DNA from: PALSA-610 sp038239145
GTDB taxonomy: Bacteria > Actinomycetota > Acidimicrobiia > IMCC26256 > PALSA-610
Direction: 5' to 3'
Length of the DNA: 64,000 bases
Assembly: GCA_038239145.1 (NCBI GenBank)
Contig: JBBSFB010000012.1
Span: forward strand, 1 to 64,000
The notes below the pieces were generated by a model that was not told the DNA's origin, did not search any database, and saw only the letters and a list, made by a program, of their open reading frames with translations. Shown here piece by piece: positions 5,960-14,302 of the stretch. Positions within the stretch are counted from its first letter, which is position 1; each line of letters begins with the position of its first letter. The position numbers and the translations under genes were made by a program.

Positions 5960-6077
5960 TACGGCGAGCATCTTTTGGGTCGCCTGCCGGGTGAACCTCG
6001 GCTCGCGTGCGATCTCGGCCCGCGACACACCATCGTCGATCAGCTCCTGCATCAGGTCGCTGGGTGTCGCGGTCAAC
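5957..6077 (-). pseudogene. Remnant of a helix-turn-helix protein (C-terminal end)
   Basis: Read leftward, about 39 codons include LIDDGVSRAEIAREP and FTRQATQKML, the look of a helix-turn-helix that recognises DNA (GVSRAEIA...TRQA). The rest of the domain and any normal start are missing; only a TTG overlapping the VOC stop is available. It sits between the tRNA scar and the VOC gene, so it is probably a leftover from the integration event. A real tiny coupled gene cannot be excluded. Confidence 0.4.
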
Positions 6078-6432
6078 CGGCGGAGAAGTGGGGGTTGTAG
6101 ATGAAGCCCACGATCGCGCCCTGCGGCGACCGTACCGACCCGGTGACGATGCCGTCGCCGACCTCGCTCGCGGCCACGTGCTCCGTCGCGCCCTGGGCGA
6201 TCGCCCCGTCCATGGCGGCCTTCACGTCCCCCACTCCCCAGTAGGTGATCGCGCCGTCGGCCGGATCGGCATCGGGCAGCAACCCGAGCTCGTAACCCGC
6301 AACCGAGAAGCCGACGTAGAAGGGCTCGTCGAAGTACGGCGGGAACCCGAGCAGTTCCGTGAACCACGCCTTCGACGCCGCGAGATCAGGCGCCTGGTAG
6401 ATGACGGTACGGAGTCCGAGCAGCTCAGTCAT
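6073..6432 (-). CDS. VOC/glyoxalase-like domain protein
   Basis: A 119-residue single-domain vicinal oxygen chelate protein with one beta-alpha-beta-beta-beta unit repeated: LRTVIYQAPDLAASKAWF starts the first half and YWGVGDVKAAMDGAIAQGA the second. Metal ligands of true glyoxalases are not all obvious, so the reaction is unknown; such proteins range from resistance proteins to dioxygenases. The start is ATG 6432 (MTELLGL); the upstream codons lack homology-like character. Convergent with nothing, it reads into the HTH remnant. Confidence 0.85.
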   Translation of the reverse strand: MTELLGLRTVIYQAPDLAASKAWFTELLGFPPYFDEPFYVGFSVAGYELGLLPDADPADGAITYWGVGDVKAAMDGAIAQGATEHVAASEVGDGIVTGSVRSPQGAIVGFIYNPHFSAG

Positions 6433-6500
6433 GCGCTCATTCTTCCCCACCAACGCTCGCGACCAACGTGATCACACGCGCCGGTGTGATTGCAAACGGG

Positions 6501-7463
6501 TCACGATGGCGGTGTGGGGTCGGGGACGTCGTGCTCGACGTGTTCGAGCTCCTCTCCTCTCGTCACGCCCCACAACGATCCGACCACGGCCGCAGCGCCG
6601 ACCGCTTGCAGGGCGTTGATCGACTCGCCGAAGAACACCCACGCACCGCCGGCAACGAGTGGAGCTTCCCCCAACAGCATCGGCGACGACACCGAAGTCG
6701 GCACGTGCCGATGGGCCCAGATCATCAGCACGTGCGCGGTCGTCCCCGCGAGCATCGTCGCGCCCGCGTACAGCAGTGCGGCGGCGGGTATGCGGATGGA
6801 ACCGTGCACGACGAGCGCGATCGGCGTCATCAGCAACGCCGCGGCGGTGAGCGTCCCCAGCATGAACGCGAACGGATCGACGACGATCCGAGTGCGCAAC
6901 ACGCGTCCGTAGAGGAACCAGCCCGCGTTGAACACGAGGCTGAAGACGGCGATGACGTCGCCGCTCAGGCTCCACGACCCGCTCCCGGAAGCGGCAACCG
7001 CAACCAACAGCGTGCCCGTGATCGCCACCGCGGCCCGGATGAGGTGCGTGCGCGCGACGTGCTCGCCCAGGAACGCAACCGCGAAGCCGATGATCAACAC
7101 CGGCTGCAGCGATCCGATCAGGGTGACGTCGAGGAGGCGGGTCTGATCGACGGCCGCGAACGTCGTCGCCGCGCCCGCCACGAAGAATGCTCCCGCGCCG
7201 GCGAGCAGCAACACCCAGCGCGCGGTCGGGACGTCGTCGGGCCAGAACGGCGCGCTGTCGGATCGGCGGGAACGCCACCCGACGATCACCGCAAGCGGCG
7301 GCAACGCGAACCAGAGTCGCCACGTGGTGAACGCCAGCGCGTCGGCGTGCGCGGCGCGCACGAACAACGAGGTCCCCGACCACAGCACGATCGCGAACCC
7401 GACCGCACCCACGGCGCGCCGTTCGACCGGCACCGAGCGCGAACGACTCGCGAGATCCTCCAC
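6501..7463 (-). CDS. EamA/DMT-family transporter
   Basis: A 320-residue inner-membrane protein with about ten hydrophobic helices in two EamA repeats (roughly residues 20-160 and 170-300). This is the usual length and layout of drug/metabolite exporters. The first repeat opens GFAIVLWSGTSLFVRA and the second GDVIAVFSLVFNAGWFLYG. The charged N- and C-termini face the cytoplasm by the positive-inside rule. The substrate is unknown; relatives export amino acids, nucleosides or toxic metabolites. It stands alone between the VOC gene and a small conserved gene. Confidence 0.88.
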   Translation of the reverse strand: MEDLASRSRSVPVERRAVGAVGFAIVLWSGTSLFVRAAHADALAFTTWRLWFALPPLAVIVGWRSRRSDSAPFWPDDVPTARWVLLLAGAGAFFVAGAATTFAAVDQTRLLDVTLIGSLQPVLIIGFAVAFLGEHVARTHLIRAAVAITGTLLVAVAASGSGSWSLSGDVIAVFSLVFNAGWFLYGRVLRTRIVVDPFAFMLGTLTAAALLMTPIALVVHGSIRIPAAALLYAGATMLAGTTAHVLMIWAHRHVPTSVSSPMLLGEAPLVAGGAWVFFGESINALQAVGAAAVVGSLWGVTRGEELEHVEHDVPDPTPPS

Positions 7464-7497
7464 GCGCGCAACCTATACGCGTGCGTGCTCGGGCGGC

Positions 7498-7863
7498 TCA
7501 GCGCTTCTTCTTCTTGTTTTTGCCCTTGCCCGTGTTCTTGCGGAACATGCCCCGGCGCTGCGAGTTGCGCTTCGCCTCTTGCTCCAGCAACTCGAAACCA
7601 GCCGCGTTCACGATGTCCTCCGTCGCGTCGAGGAGGGCGGCGATGTCGGCGTCCATCGCGACCTCCGGCTCCGCCGGCGCCGGCTCCATCCCTTGGGCGA
7701 GCGATCCGTAGTGCCAACCGGCGTCGATCTTGCGCCGCTCGTAGCGGGGGCAGTCGACCGGACAATTCCACGGCGCTTCCGGCGCGAGATCGAGCGTGCA
7801 TTTCCGCACCGCCTCACCCGAGGCGTAGGTACGGCTCTCGTAGTGCTTGCAGTCGGTGCGCAT
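7498..7863 (-). CDS. Conserved hypothetical Cys-rich protein with Lys tail
   Basis: A 121-residue soluble protein. The N-terminal 45 residues hold four cysteines (DCKHY, RKCTLD, NCPVDCP) that could bind zinc or an Fe-S cluster. The C-terminal 25 residues are very basic and end KGKNKKKKR, suggesting nucleic-acid or membrane-surface contact. The ATG at 7863 (MRTDCKH) is preferred to the earlier one. Similar small proteins are widespread in actinobacteria, but I know no assigned function. Confidence 0.75.
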   Translation of the reverse strand: MRTDCKHYESRTYASGEAVRKCTLDLAPEAPWNCPVDCPRYERRKIDAGWHYGSLAQGMEPAPAEPEVAMDADIAALLDATEDIVNAAGFELLEQEAKRNSQRRGMFRKNTGKGKNKKKKR

Positions 7864-7930
7864 TCCCACGTACCAATCGTACCGGTGGACGCGCGAGGCC
7901 GACCGCGCAGCACCGGCCTCGGTGTGGGGC

Positions 7931-8488
7931 TCAGTCGAGCCAGCCGACCGCCTGATCGAGCAGGTACCGACTCACCCCGAGGCAGCCCTCGAGCGTGTCG
8001 CAGGGGACCTCTTCCCCCCGCCGGATGCCGATCAACGAGACCTTCTGGTGGGCGACGATCCGTAACGAACGCTCCGGCGCGTCCGTGGCCGCGGGGAACG
8101 AGTCGGTGGCCGACACGTCGAGGGGGAGATCACGGCCCCCGACCCCGGCCAGATCGGTCGCGAGCACGAGCAGATCGGGGCCGTGCGCGAGCGGCGGGAG
8201 CGCCCAGGTGAAGCTCAACGGGAAGTGGAACGTGTCGGAGGGTTCCGCGTCGTCGCCGACCTCGATCACCGCGTCCTCGAAGCCGAGGAGCACCCGGGGA
8301 TCGATCTCCAGCGAGAGGTACAGGTCGACCGGGCCCTCGCACCCCTCTTCGGGATGCAGGTCGACCTCCCACGTCTGGCGCAGCGAATAGCTCTCGACGA
8401 AGTGACGCTCGTCGTGCACGTGAAAGCCGTGCTCGACCGCGTGATCCTTCAGATCGGCTACGAATCCGGCGACGTCGAGTACTGCCAT
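7931..8488 (-). CDS. Hypothetical acidic protein
   Basis: A 185-residue acidic soluble protein starting MAVLDVAGFVADLKDHAVEHG. I do not recognise the family. It contains DLYLSLEIDPRVLLGFEDAVIEVGD and LLVLATDLAGVGG-like beta-strand segments and a short Cys pair near residue 165. The ATG at 8488 follows the esterase stop by only one base (TGACATG), so it is likely translated from the same message as the two upstream esterases. Confidence 0.75.
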   Translation of the reverse strand: MAVLDVAGFVADLKDHAVEHGFHVHDERHFVESYSLRQTWEVDLHPEEGCEGPVDLYLSLEIDPRVLLGFEDAVIEVGDDAEPSDTFHFPLSFTWALPPLAHGPDLLVLATDLAGVGGRDLPLDVSATDSFPAATDAPERSLRIVAHQKVSLIGIRRGEEVPCDTLEGCLGVSRYLLDQAVGWLD

Positions 8489-8489
8489 G

Positions 8490-9428
8490 TCAGTCGGAGA
8501 GCGTACCGAACGCCTGCGCCAGTTCGGCACTGATCCGTTGCATTGCGTCGCGGCTCGCGTCGAACGCCGCCGAGAGGCCGAAGAAACCGTGGATCAGACC
8601 GTCGTACGGGAGGTTCACCACGGGGACGCCTGCGGCCTCCAGCCGACTCGCGTACGCGCGTCCTTCGTCCCGCAAGGGGTCGTATTCCGCGGTGACGACG
8701 ATCGCAGGCGCGACACCATGCACGTCCGGCGCGCGCAACGGCGTGATCCGCCAGTCGATCTCGGCCTCGCTGTCGTTGACTCCGATGTAATTCGCGAGGA
8801 ACCAGGTCATGTCGGCCCGCGTAAGCAGATATCCCTCCGCGTTCTCGGAGTACGACGGCGTCGTGATGCAGTTGTCGACGACGGGATACACGAGCACCTG
8901 TCGCGTAATCTCCGGAGCCCCGGCGTCACGTGCGAGCAGCGCGCACACTGCTGCGAGGTTGCCGCCCGCGCTGTCACCCATGACCGCGAGTCGCGAACTG
9001 TCGCCGCCGAACGTCGACGCATTCTTCGCCGTCCACTCGAGCGCCTGCCAACAGTCGTCGAGCGGGGCGGGAAACGGATGCTCGGGTGCGAGGCGGTAGT
9101 CGACCGAGACCACGATGGCGTTGGTCGCGTTGGCGACCTGACGGGTGACGAGGTCGAACTGCGCGACGGAGCCGATCGTCCAACCCCCGCCGTGGAAGTA
9201 CACGATCACGGGAAGGTCGGGGTCGGGCGACGGCCGGTAGATCCGCACGGGAACCCCGTCGGCGTCGGCGTCTTCGATCGCGAACACTGCTTCGGCGGGC
9301 CCGGCACCCATCACGACGAGCCCGGTGAAGCTGTTCCGTATCTCCTGCAGACGCGCGTCGTCGGGCGGGACGGGCGGCATCGCGTTGATCAGATCGCACA
9401 GGGCCTGCGCTTGCGGATGGAGCGGCAT
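8490..9428 (-). CDS. Alpha/beta-hydrolase, HSL-type esterase/lipase
   Basis: A 312-residue serine esterase of the hormone-sensitive-lipase family. The oxyanion motif HGGGW lies near residue 80, the nucleophile elbow GDSAGG near 150, the acid in TAEYDPLRDEG near 250 and the catalytic His in LIHGFFG near 280. It hydrolyses short- to medium-chain esters; the natural substrate is unknown. Its ATG overlaps the stop of the next upstream esterase by one base (TGATG), showing translational coupling. It is clearly paralogous to that neighbour, a tandem duplication. Confidence 0.92.
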   Translation of the reverse strand: MPLHPQAQALCDLINAMPPVPPDDARLQEIRNSFTGLVVMGAGPAEAVFAIEDADADGVPVRIYRPSPDPDLPVIVYFHGGGWTIGSVAQFDLVTRQVANATNAIVVSVDYRLAPEHPFPAPLDDCWQALEWTAKNASTFGGDSSRLAVMGDSAGGNLAAVCALLARDAGAPEITRQVLVYPVVDNCITTPSYSENAEGYLLTRADMTWFLANYIGVNDSEAEIDWRITPLRAPDVHGVAPAIVVTAEYDPLRDEGRAYASRLEAAGVPVVNLPYDGLIHGFFGLSAAFDASRDAMQRISAELAQAFGTLSD

Positions 9429-10366
9429 CACTCGACGCCCAGCGCGTCGCGCAGGGCGGCGACCGAGACGTCCCACGCCTCCCGGCCCGGCGGCATGTAT
9501 TCGTGCATACCGAAGAACCCGTGGATCAATCCGTCGGCCCGGACGACTTCGGTTGGTACCTGCGCGTCGATGAGGCGCTGCGCGTACGCCTCGCCTTGAT
9601 CACGGAGTGGGTCGTACTCGGCCGTGATCACGACGGCGCGGGCGACGCCGGCAAGGTCGGACGCACGCACGGGCGAGAAGCGCGCGTCGTCGAAGTCGGC
9701 CGGCGTACGCGCGTACTGCTCGTAGAACCAGCGCATCGACTCGGCTTCGAGGAAGTAGCCCTTCGCGTTGTCGACCATGGCGGCGCTGTCGAACTCGTAG
9801 TCGGTTACCGGGTAGACGAGTAGCTGCAGCTTCGGCTGTGGGAGACCTTTCGCGCGCGCGTCGAGTGCGACGACCGCGGCAAGATTTCCGCCGGCGCTGT
9901 CGCCACCGATCGCGACACGGGCTCCGTCGCCGCCGACCTCGTCGGCGTGCGCGAGCATCCACTCGTAGGCCGCGAGGCAGTCGTCGGCCGCCGCGGGGAA
10001 CTTCTCCTCCGGCGCGAGCCGGTAGTCGACCGACACGACGACCGCGCCGACGTGGTCGGCGAGCAGGCGACCGAGTTGGTCGTGCGTGTCGAGCGTCCCC
10101 GTGACCCAGCCGCCACCGTGAAACCAGACCAGCACGGGCAGTCCTGTCGTCGCGCTCGGACGGAACACGCGCACCGGGATCGCGCCCCCGGGGCCGGGGA
10201 TCGTCCGGTCCTCGACCGCGTGCACCGGATGCTTCGGGAACGAGGGATTTGCCGTCATCTTCGTCATCGCCGCTCGCCGCGCTTGCGGCGTCGCATCAGG
10301 CCCGGCGACGAGCCCGGAGTCGTGCAAGATCTTGACCATCATCTCGGCAGACGGATGCAACGCCAT
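9428..10366 (-). CDS. Alpha/beta-hydrolase, HSL-type esterase/lipase (paralog)
   Basis: A 312-residue HSL-type esterase with the same landmarks as its neighbour: HGGGW (near residue 80), GDSAGGNLAAV (near 150), TAEYDPLRDQGEAYA and LIHGFFGMHEY. The N-terminal cap begins MALHPSAEMMVKIL. It is first in a three-gene leftward unit (two esterases then the acidic protein). The 30-nt gap to rdgB upstream may put it in the long rph-rdgB transcript. Confidence 0.92.
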   Translation of the reverse strand: MALHPSAEMMVKILHDSGLVAGPDATPQARRAAMTKMTANPSFPKHPVHAVEDRTIPGPGGAIPVRVFRPSATTGLPVLVWFHGGGWVTGTLDTHDQLGRLLADHVGAVVVSVDYRLAPEEKFPAAADDCLAAYEWMLAHADEVGGDGARVAIGGDSAGGNLAAVVALDARAKGLPQPKLQLLVYPVTDYEFDSAAMVDNAKGYFLEAESMRWFYEQYARTPADFDDARFSPVRASDLAGVARAVVITAEYDPLRDQGEAYAQRLIDAQVPTEVVRADGLIHGFFGMHEYMPPGREAWDVSVAALRDALGVE

Positions 10367-10397
10367 GCGATCTCCCTCTCGGCTCTTCCCCGGCTCG

Positions 10398-11072
10398 CTA
10401 CGCGGGTCCGGTCAAGGCGTCGGCCAGCGACCGAAAGGCTCGTCCGCGGTGCGACACCGCATGTTTCTCTTCCGGCGCCATCTCCGCAAACGTGCGCCCG
10501 TCGCCCTCGCCCGGCACAAACAGCGGGTCGTAGCCGAACCCGTTCCCGCCCCGCGCCGCCGAGACGATGACACCTTCGACTTCGCCCCGGGCCGCGACCT
10601 CGAAGCCGTCGGCCGTGCGCGCCATCGCCACGGTCGCGAACCGAGCGGTGCGGGCCGCGGGTTCCACTCCCGTGAGCTCGACCAACAGCTTGGCGACGTT
10701 GTCGGCGTCGGTCGCGTGCTCGCCTGCGTAGCGCGCCGAATGCACTCCCGGCGCACCGCCCAGCGCGTCGACCGCGAGCCCACTGTCGTCGGCGATCGCG
10801 AGCATTCCGAACGCACCGGCGAGCGCGCTCGCCTTGATCCGCGCGTTCTCTTCGAGCGTGGCGCCGGTCTCCTCGACGTCGGGAGCTTCCGCCAACGTGG
10901 GCAACGCAACGACCGACCCTGCGATGCGCTCCGGCGTGTCGACGAGGAACGCGATCCCGTCGATCGAGTATGCGATCAACGGGCTTCCGGAGAGCGCGAC
11001 GAAGATCTCGACGATCTCGCGGGCTTTACCGGGATTCTGGGTGGCGAGGACGAACGGGAGCGCGGGTCTCAC
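10398..11072 (-). CDS. rdgB: XTP/dITP diphosphatase (RdgB/HAM1)
   Basis: A house-cleaning nucleotide pyrophosphatase that removes dITP, XTP and related non-canonical purine triphosphates. The 224 residues start LPFVLATQNPGKAREI (phosphate-binding T/SxNxxK) and contain DDSGLAVDALGG, the substrate specificity loop GFGYDPLFV and SHRGRAF near the C-terminus. An extra segment of about 20 residues around IAYSIDGIAFLVDTPERIAG is unusual for the family. The GTG start overlaps the rph stop by 4 nt (GTGA). In M. tuberculosis the same gene follows rph. Confidence 0.95.
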   Translation of the reverse strand: MRPALPFVLATQNPGKAREIVEIFVALSGSPLIAYSIDGIAFLVDTPERIAGSVVALPTLAEAPDVEETGATLEENARIKASALAGAFGMLAIADDSGLAVDALGGAPGVHSARYAGEHATDADNVAKLLVELTGVEPAARTARFATVAMARTADGFEVAARGEVEGVIVSAARGGNGFGYDPLFVPGEGDGRTFAEMAPEEKHAVSHRGRAFRSLADALTGPA

Positions 11073-11812
11073 CGATTGCGCGGAGCCGGCGGCTCGTCGA
11101 CCATCTCGCTCTGGGCGGCGATGATCTCCTTGATGCCGTGCTCGGCGAGGCCGAGCAACTGGTCGAGGTCGCTACGCGTGAACGCGACGCCTTCGGCCGT
11201 TCCCTGGACCTCGACGAAACGGCCGTCGCCGGTCATGACCACGTTCATGTCGACCTCGGCCCGAACGTCTTCGGTGTACTCCAGGTCGAGCATCGGCGTG
11301 CCGTCGATGATGCCCACCGAGATCGCCGCGCACGGCTGCAGGATCGGGTGCTTGGCGAGCGTGCCCTTGGCGACCAAACGGCTACACGCGTCGTGCAGCG
11401 CGATCCAACCCCCGCAGATCGATGCGGTGCGGGTCCCGCCGTCGGCCTGCAGCACGTCGCAGTCGACCGTGATCTGCACGTCGGGCATCAGCCGCATGTC
11501 GACCGCAGCGCGCAGCGACCGGCCGATCAGACGCTGGATCTCTTGCGTACGCCCGCTCTGCTTGCCCTTGGCCGCTTCACGGTTGACGCGCTCGGGCGAG
11601 GAGCCCGGCAGCATCGAGTACTCGGCGGTAACCCAACCGTTGCCCGAGTTCTTCAACCACGGCGGGATGCGTTCCTCGACCGATGCAGTGCACAGCACGC
11701 GCGTACGCCCGAACTGCACGAGCACCGAACCGTCGGCCATCTCGGTGAAGTCGCGTTCGAAGACGACGTCTCGGAGCTCGTCGGCGGCGCGACCGGAGGC
11801 ACGTGTAGTCAC
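11069..11812 (-). CDS. rph: Ribonuclease PH
   Basis: A phosphorolytic 3'-5' exoribonuclease that trims tRNA 3' ends; it works as a hexamer. The 247 residues show FTEMADGSVLVQFGRTRVLC, SSPERVNREAAKGKQSGRTQEIQRLIGRSLR (split here only by description) and TVDCDVLQADGGTRTASI, all typical RNase PH landmarks including the Arg phosphate-binding site. Length is normal. Overlaps rdgB by 4 nt downstream and follows the MBL gene by 25 nt. Confidence 0.96.
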   Translation of the reverse strand: MTTRASGRAADELRDVVFERDFTEMADGSVLVQFGRTRVLCTASVEERIPPWLKNSGNGWVTAEYSMLPGSSPERVNREAAKGKQSGRTQEIQRLIGRSLRAAVDMRLMPDVQITVDCDVLQADGGTRTASICGGWIALHDACSRLVAKGTLAKHPILQPCAAISVGIIDGTPMLDLEYTEDVRAEVDMNVVMTGDGRFVEVQGTAEGVAFTRSDLDQLLGLAEHGIKEIIAAQSEMVDEPPAPRNR

Positions 11813-11837
11813 AGCAGTTCCTTAGAGATGGGGTTCC

Positions 11838-12566
11838 TCAGATGTGGGTGACGAGGTGCGGCGCCGCAAGCGTGACCGCACGCCCGAAGGCCTCGGAGCC
11901 CTCTTCCACCGAGGCTACCGGGTCGATCGTCGGCCACAAATGGGTGAGCATCAGCTTGCGCGCCCGTGCGGCGCGGGCCGCTTCGCCGGCTTGGCGGGCC
12001 GAGAGATGAATGGGCGCGCGGATGTCGTCGTGCTGGTACGTGGCCTCCGACAACACCAGATCAGCGCCGGGACGGAACGCGTCGACACTCCAGCCCGGGC
12101 CCGTGTCGGCGGTGTACACGAGCCGTTTGCCCGCGTGCTCCAGCTCGACCGCCACCGTGGGCGGCGGATGATCGGTGCGGGAGAACTTCACGTCGACGTC
12201 CTCGATGGTCGCCCGATCGCCGTCACCCACGAGGTTCCAGTCGAACGTGTCGGTCCAGTGGCCGACGATGCCCTCGAGCACGCGCTCCACACCTTCGGGG
12301 GCGTAGACCGGCAGGCCGCTGCGTTCGAGCCCGTACTTGTAGAGGACGTGCAGGCCGTAGATGTCGACGCAGTGATCGGCGTGCCCGTGCGTGATGACGA
12401 CGGCAGTGAGATCTTCCGGATTCGCGTGCTGTTGCAAATTCGCGAACGAGCCGTTGCCGCAGTCCATCCAGATCACCGCGCCGCCGGCGCGCACGAGGTA
12501 CCCGCTGCACCCGCCGCCCGCGGGCGAGCCGTAACTTCCGGAGCATCCCAGAACTGTCAGCTCCAC
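11838..12566 (-). CDS. Metallo-beta-lactamase-fold hydrolase (Rv1339-type)
   Basis: A 242-residue MBL-fold metallohydrolase with the HGHADH motif (THGHADHCVDIYGLHV, near residue 65), further ligands Asp in YTADTGPGW and a C-terminal His in LMLTHLWP. Synteny between murI and rph matches M. tuberculosis Rv1339, which has been described as an atypical cyclic-nucleotide phosphodiesterase, so a role in cAMP turnover is plausible but inferred. The GTG at 12566 has GGAGG about 7 nt upstream and overlaps the murI stop by 10 nt; a GTG at 12572 is an alternative. Confidence 0.9.
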   Translation of the reverse strand: MELTVLGCSGSYGSPAGGGCSGYLVRAGGAVIWMDCGNGSFANLQQHANPEDLTAVVITHGHADHCVDIYGLHVLYKYGLERSGLPVYAPEGVERVLEGIVGHWTDTFDWNLVGDGDRATIEDVDVKFSRTDHPPPTVAVELEHAGKRLVYTADTGPGWSVDAFRPGADLVLSEATYQHDDIRAPIHLSARQAGEAARAARARKLMLTHLWPTIDPVASVEEGSEAFGRAVTLAAPHLVTHI

Positions 12567-13372
12567 GACCACGCCTCCACCTGCTCGACCTCGGGACCGA
12601 GGAACCGTGCACCTAACTCCCGGAATGTCATCGGATCCCCGCTCGTCATGAACTTCACCCGTCTCGGTTGCCCGGCGGTGCGCGGGCCGCGGTCGGGCTC
12701 GTCGAGCTCGGCCCGCACCTCGAACGCGGTCTCCTCCGCGCTCGACACCAACACCACGTCGGGTCCCATCACGTCGGCGATCGTGCGCGCGAGCAGCGGG
12801 TAGTGCGTGCATCCGAGCACGAGCGTGTCGACACAGGCTTGGCGCACGGGCGCGAGCAGACGTTCGGCGAGCACGTGCACCTGATCGGAGTCGACGTCGC
12901 CCTGCTCGACGAACTCGACGAATCCCGGGCAGGCCGCGCACGCGAGCTCGAGCTCCACGTCGGGACCGAGCTCGAGGGCCGCGCGTTGGTACGCGCCCGA
13001 CGCGATCGTGCCGACCGTACCGATCACCCCGACCCGGCCGGTGCGGGTGACGCGCCGCGCCGCTCGGAGTCCGGGTTCGATGACACCGACCACGGGAATC
13101 TCGAGTTGGGCGCGCAGAAGGTCGAGCGCGGCTGCGGCCGCGCTGTTGCAGGCGACGACGATCATCCTGACGTCGTGCTCGAGCAGCAGGTCGACGATCT
13201 CGAGCGAGTACTTCAAGACCTCGTCGGCCGGCTTGGGCCCATACGGGAACCGACCGGTGTCACCGAAGTAGACGACGTCGGCGCCGGGGACGAGGTCGAG
13301 GAGCGCCCGCACAACGGTGAGGCCACCGAGTCCGCTGTCGAAGACGCCGATCGGCCGGCGGTCGGGCTGCAT
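12557..13372 (-). CDS. murI: Glutamate racemase
   Basis: Supplies D-glutamate for peptidoglycan. The 271 residues carry both catalytic cysteines in their usual settings: IGVFDSGLGGLTV at the N-terminus, VVACNSAAAAALD (near residue 77) and LGCTHYPLLA (near residue 190). Length is typical. It is followed by the MBL gene with a 10-nt overlap and preceded by the sua5 homologue 11 nt upstream, so it is part of the long leftward cluster. Confidence 0.96.
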   Translation of the reverse strand: MQPDRRPIGVFDSGLGGLTVVRALLDLVPGADVVYFGDTGRFPYGPKPADEVLKYSLEIVDLLLEHDVRMIVVACNSAAAAALDLLRAQLEIPVVGVIEPGLRAARRVTRTGRVGVIGTVGTIASGAYQRAALELGPDVELELACAACPGFVEFVEQGDVDSDQVHVLAERLLAPVRQACVDTLVLGCTHYPLLARTIADVMGPDVVLVSSAEETAFEVRAELDEPDRGPRTAGQPRRVKFMTSGDPMTFRELGARFLGPEVEQVEAWSWS

Positions 13373-13383
13373 CGGGGCCGACG

Positions 13384-14289
13384 CTAGTGGGCCGCTGCGC
13401 GCCGGAGGCGATCGGCGACAGCAGCTCCGATGCCGTCGCGGTCGGCGGGCGGCACCGCGAGGATGACGTCGACCCCCCGACGATCGAGCGCCCGGAGTCG
13501 CTGGTAGAGGACCCGGGCGTAGTCGTGTATTGCCGCGGGCGCTTCCAGGATCCCGACCTCGAGCCCGGTGGCCCGGAGCTGCGCGGCCCTCGGCTCGAGC
13601 GCATCCGCGTCGACGAGCTCGACGCGCGCGTCGGGGGCGTAGTGCGAGGCGAGCGTGCCCGGCGCCGCGATCTCGCCGTCGGTCCGGTGGGCGACGTCGA
13701 CGTCGGCGACGTTGGCGAGCCGTTCGGCTCCGATACCGCCGACGCGCAACACGATCGGTTGCGGGCCGCTGACGTCGACGATCGTCGACTCGACCCCGAC
13801 CGAGCTCGGGCCTCCGTCGAGGATCACGTCGACGTCGTCACCGAGGTCGTCGCGTACGTGCTGGGCGGTGGTGGGGCTCACCCGGCCGAAACGGTTGGCC
13901 GACGGCGCCGCGATGCCCTTGCCGAACGCGTCCAGCAACGCCAGCGCGACCGGGTGGTCGGGAACCCGGATACCGACGGTATCCCGGCCGCCGGTGGCCG
14001 CGGCGGCGACGCGCTCAAGGTTGCGGCGGACGACGATCGTCAACGGCCCGGGCCAGAACGCATCCGCGAACACGTGCGCGACATCGGGGACGTCGACGCC
14101 GAGCTCGTCGAGCTGGGCGGCGCGCGCCACGTGCACGATGACGGGATGATCGGTGGGCCGGCCCTTCACTGCGAACAGCCGCGCGAGCGCGTTCGGGTCG
14201 GCGGCGTCGGCACCCAGCCCGTACACGGTCTCGGTCGGGAACGCGACGAGACCGCCGGCACGCAGGGCGGCGACCGCGCGCGCGATCAC
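13384..14289 (-). CDS. tsaC: Threonylcarbamoyl-AMP synthase, Sua5 type
   Basis: Makes threonylcarbamoyl-AMP from Thr, bicarbonate and ATP for the t6A37 modification of ANN-decoding tRNAs. Residues 1-190 are the YrdC domain (ALRAGGLVAFPTETVYGLGADA, KGRPTDHPVIVHV, IAAPSANRFGRVSPTTAQHV). The remaining 110 form the smaller Sua5 domain joined after SHYAPDARV, hence the long 301-residue form. I place the start at GTG 14289, 14 nt after the cysM stop, because longer forms run antisense-like low-complexity sequence through cysM. Confidence 0.92.
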   Translation of the reverse strand: MIARAVAALRAGGLVAFPTETVYGLGADAADPNALARLFAVKGRPTDHPVIVHVARAAQLDELGVDVPDVAHVFADAFWPGPLTIVVRRNLERVAAAATGGRDTVGIRVPDHPVALALLDAFGKGIAAPSANRFGRVSPTTAQHVRDDLGDDVDVILDGGPSSVGVESTIVDVSGPQPIVLRVGGIGAERLANVADVDVAHRTDGEIAAPGTLASHYAPDARVELVDADALEPRAAQLRATGLEVGILEAPAAIHDYARVLYQRLRALDRRGVDVILAVPPADRDGIGAAVADRLRRAAAH

Positions 14290-14302
14290 CGGTAGCTCGC
14301 GT

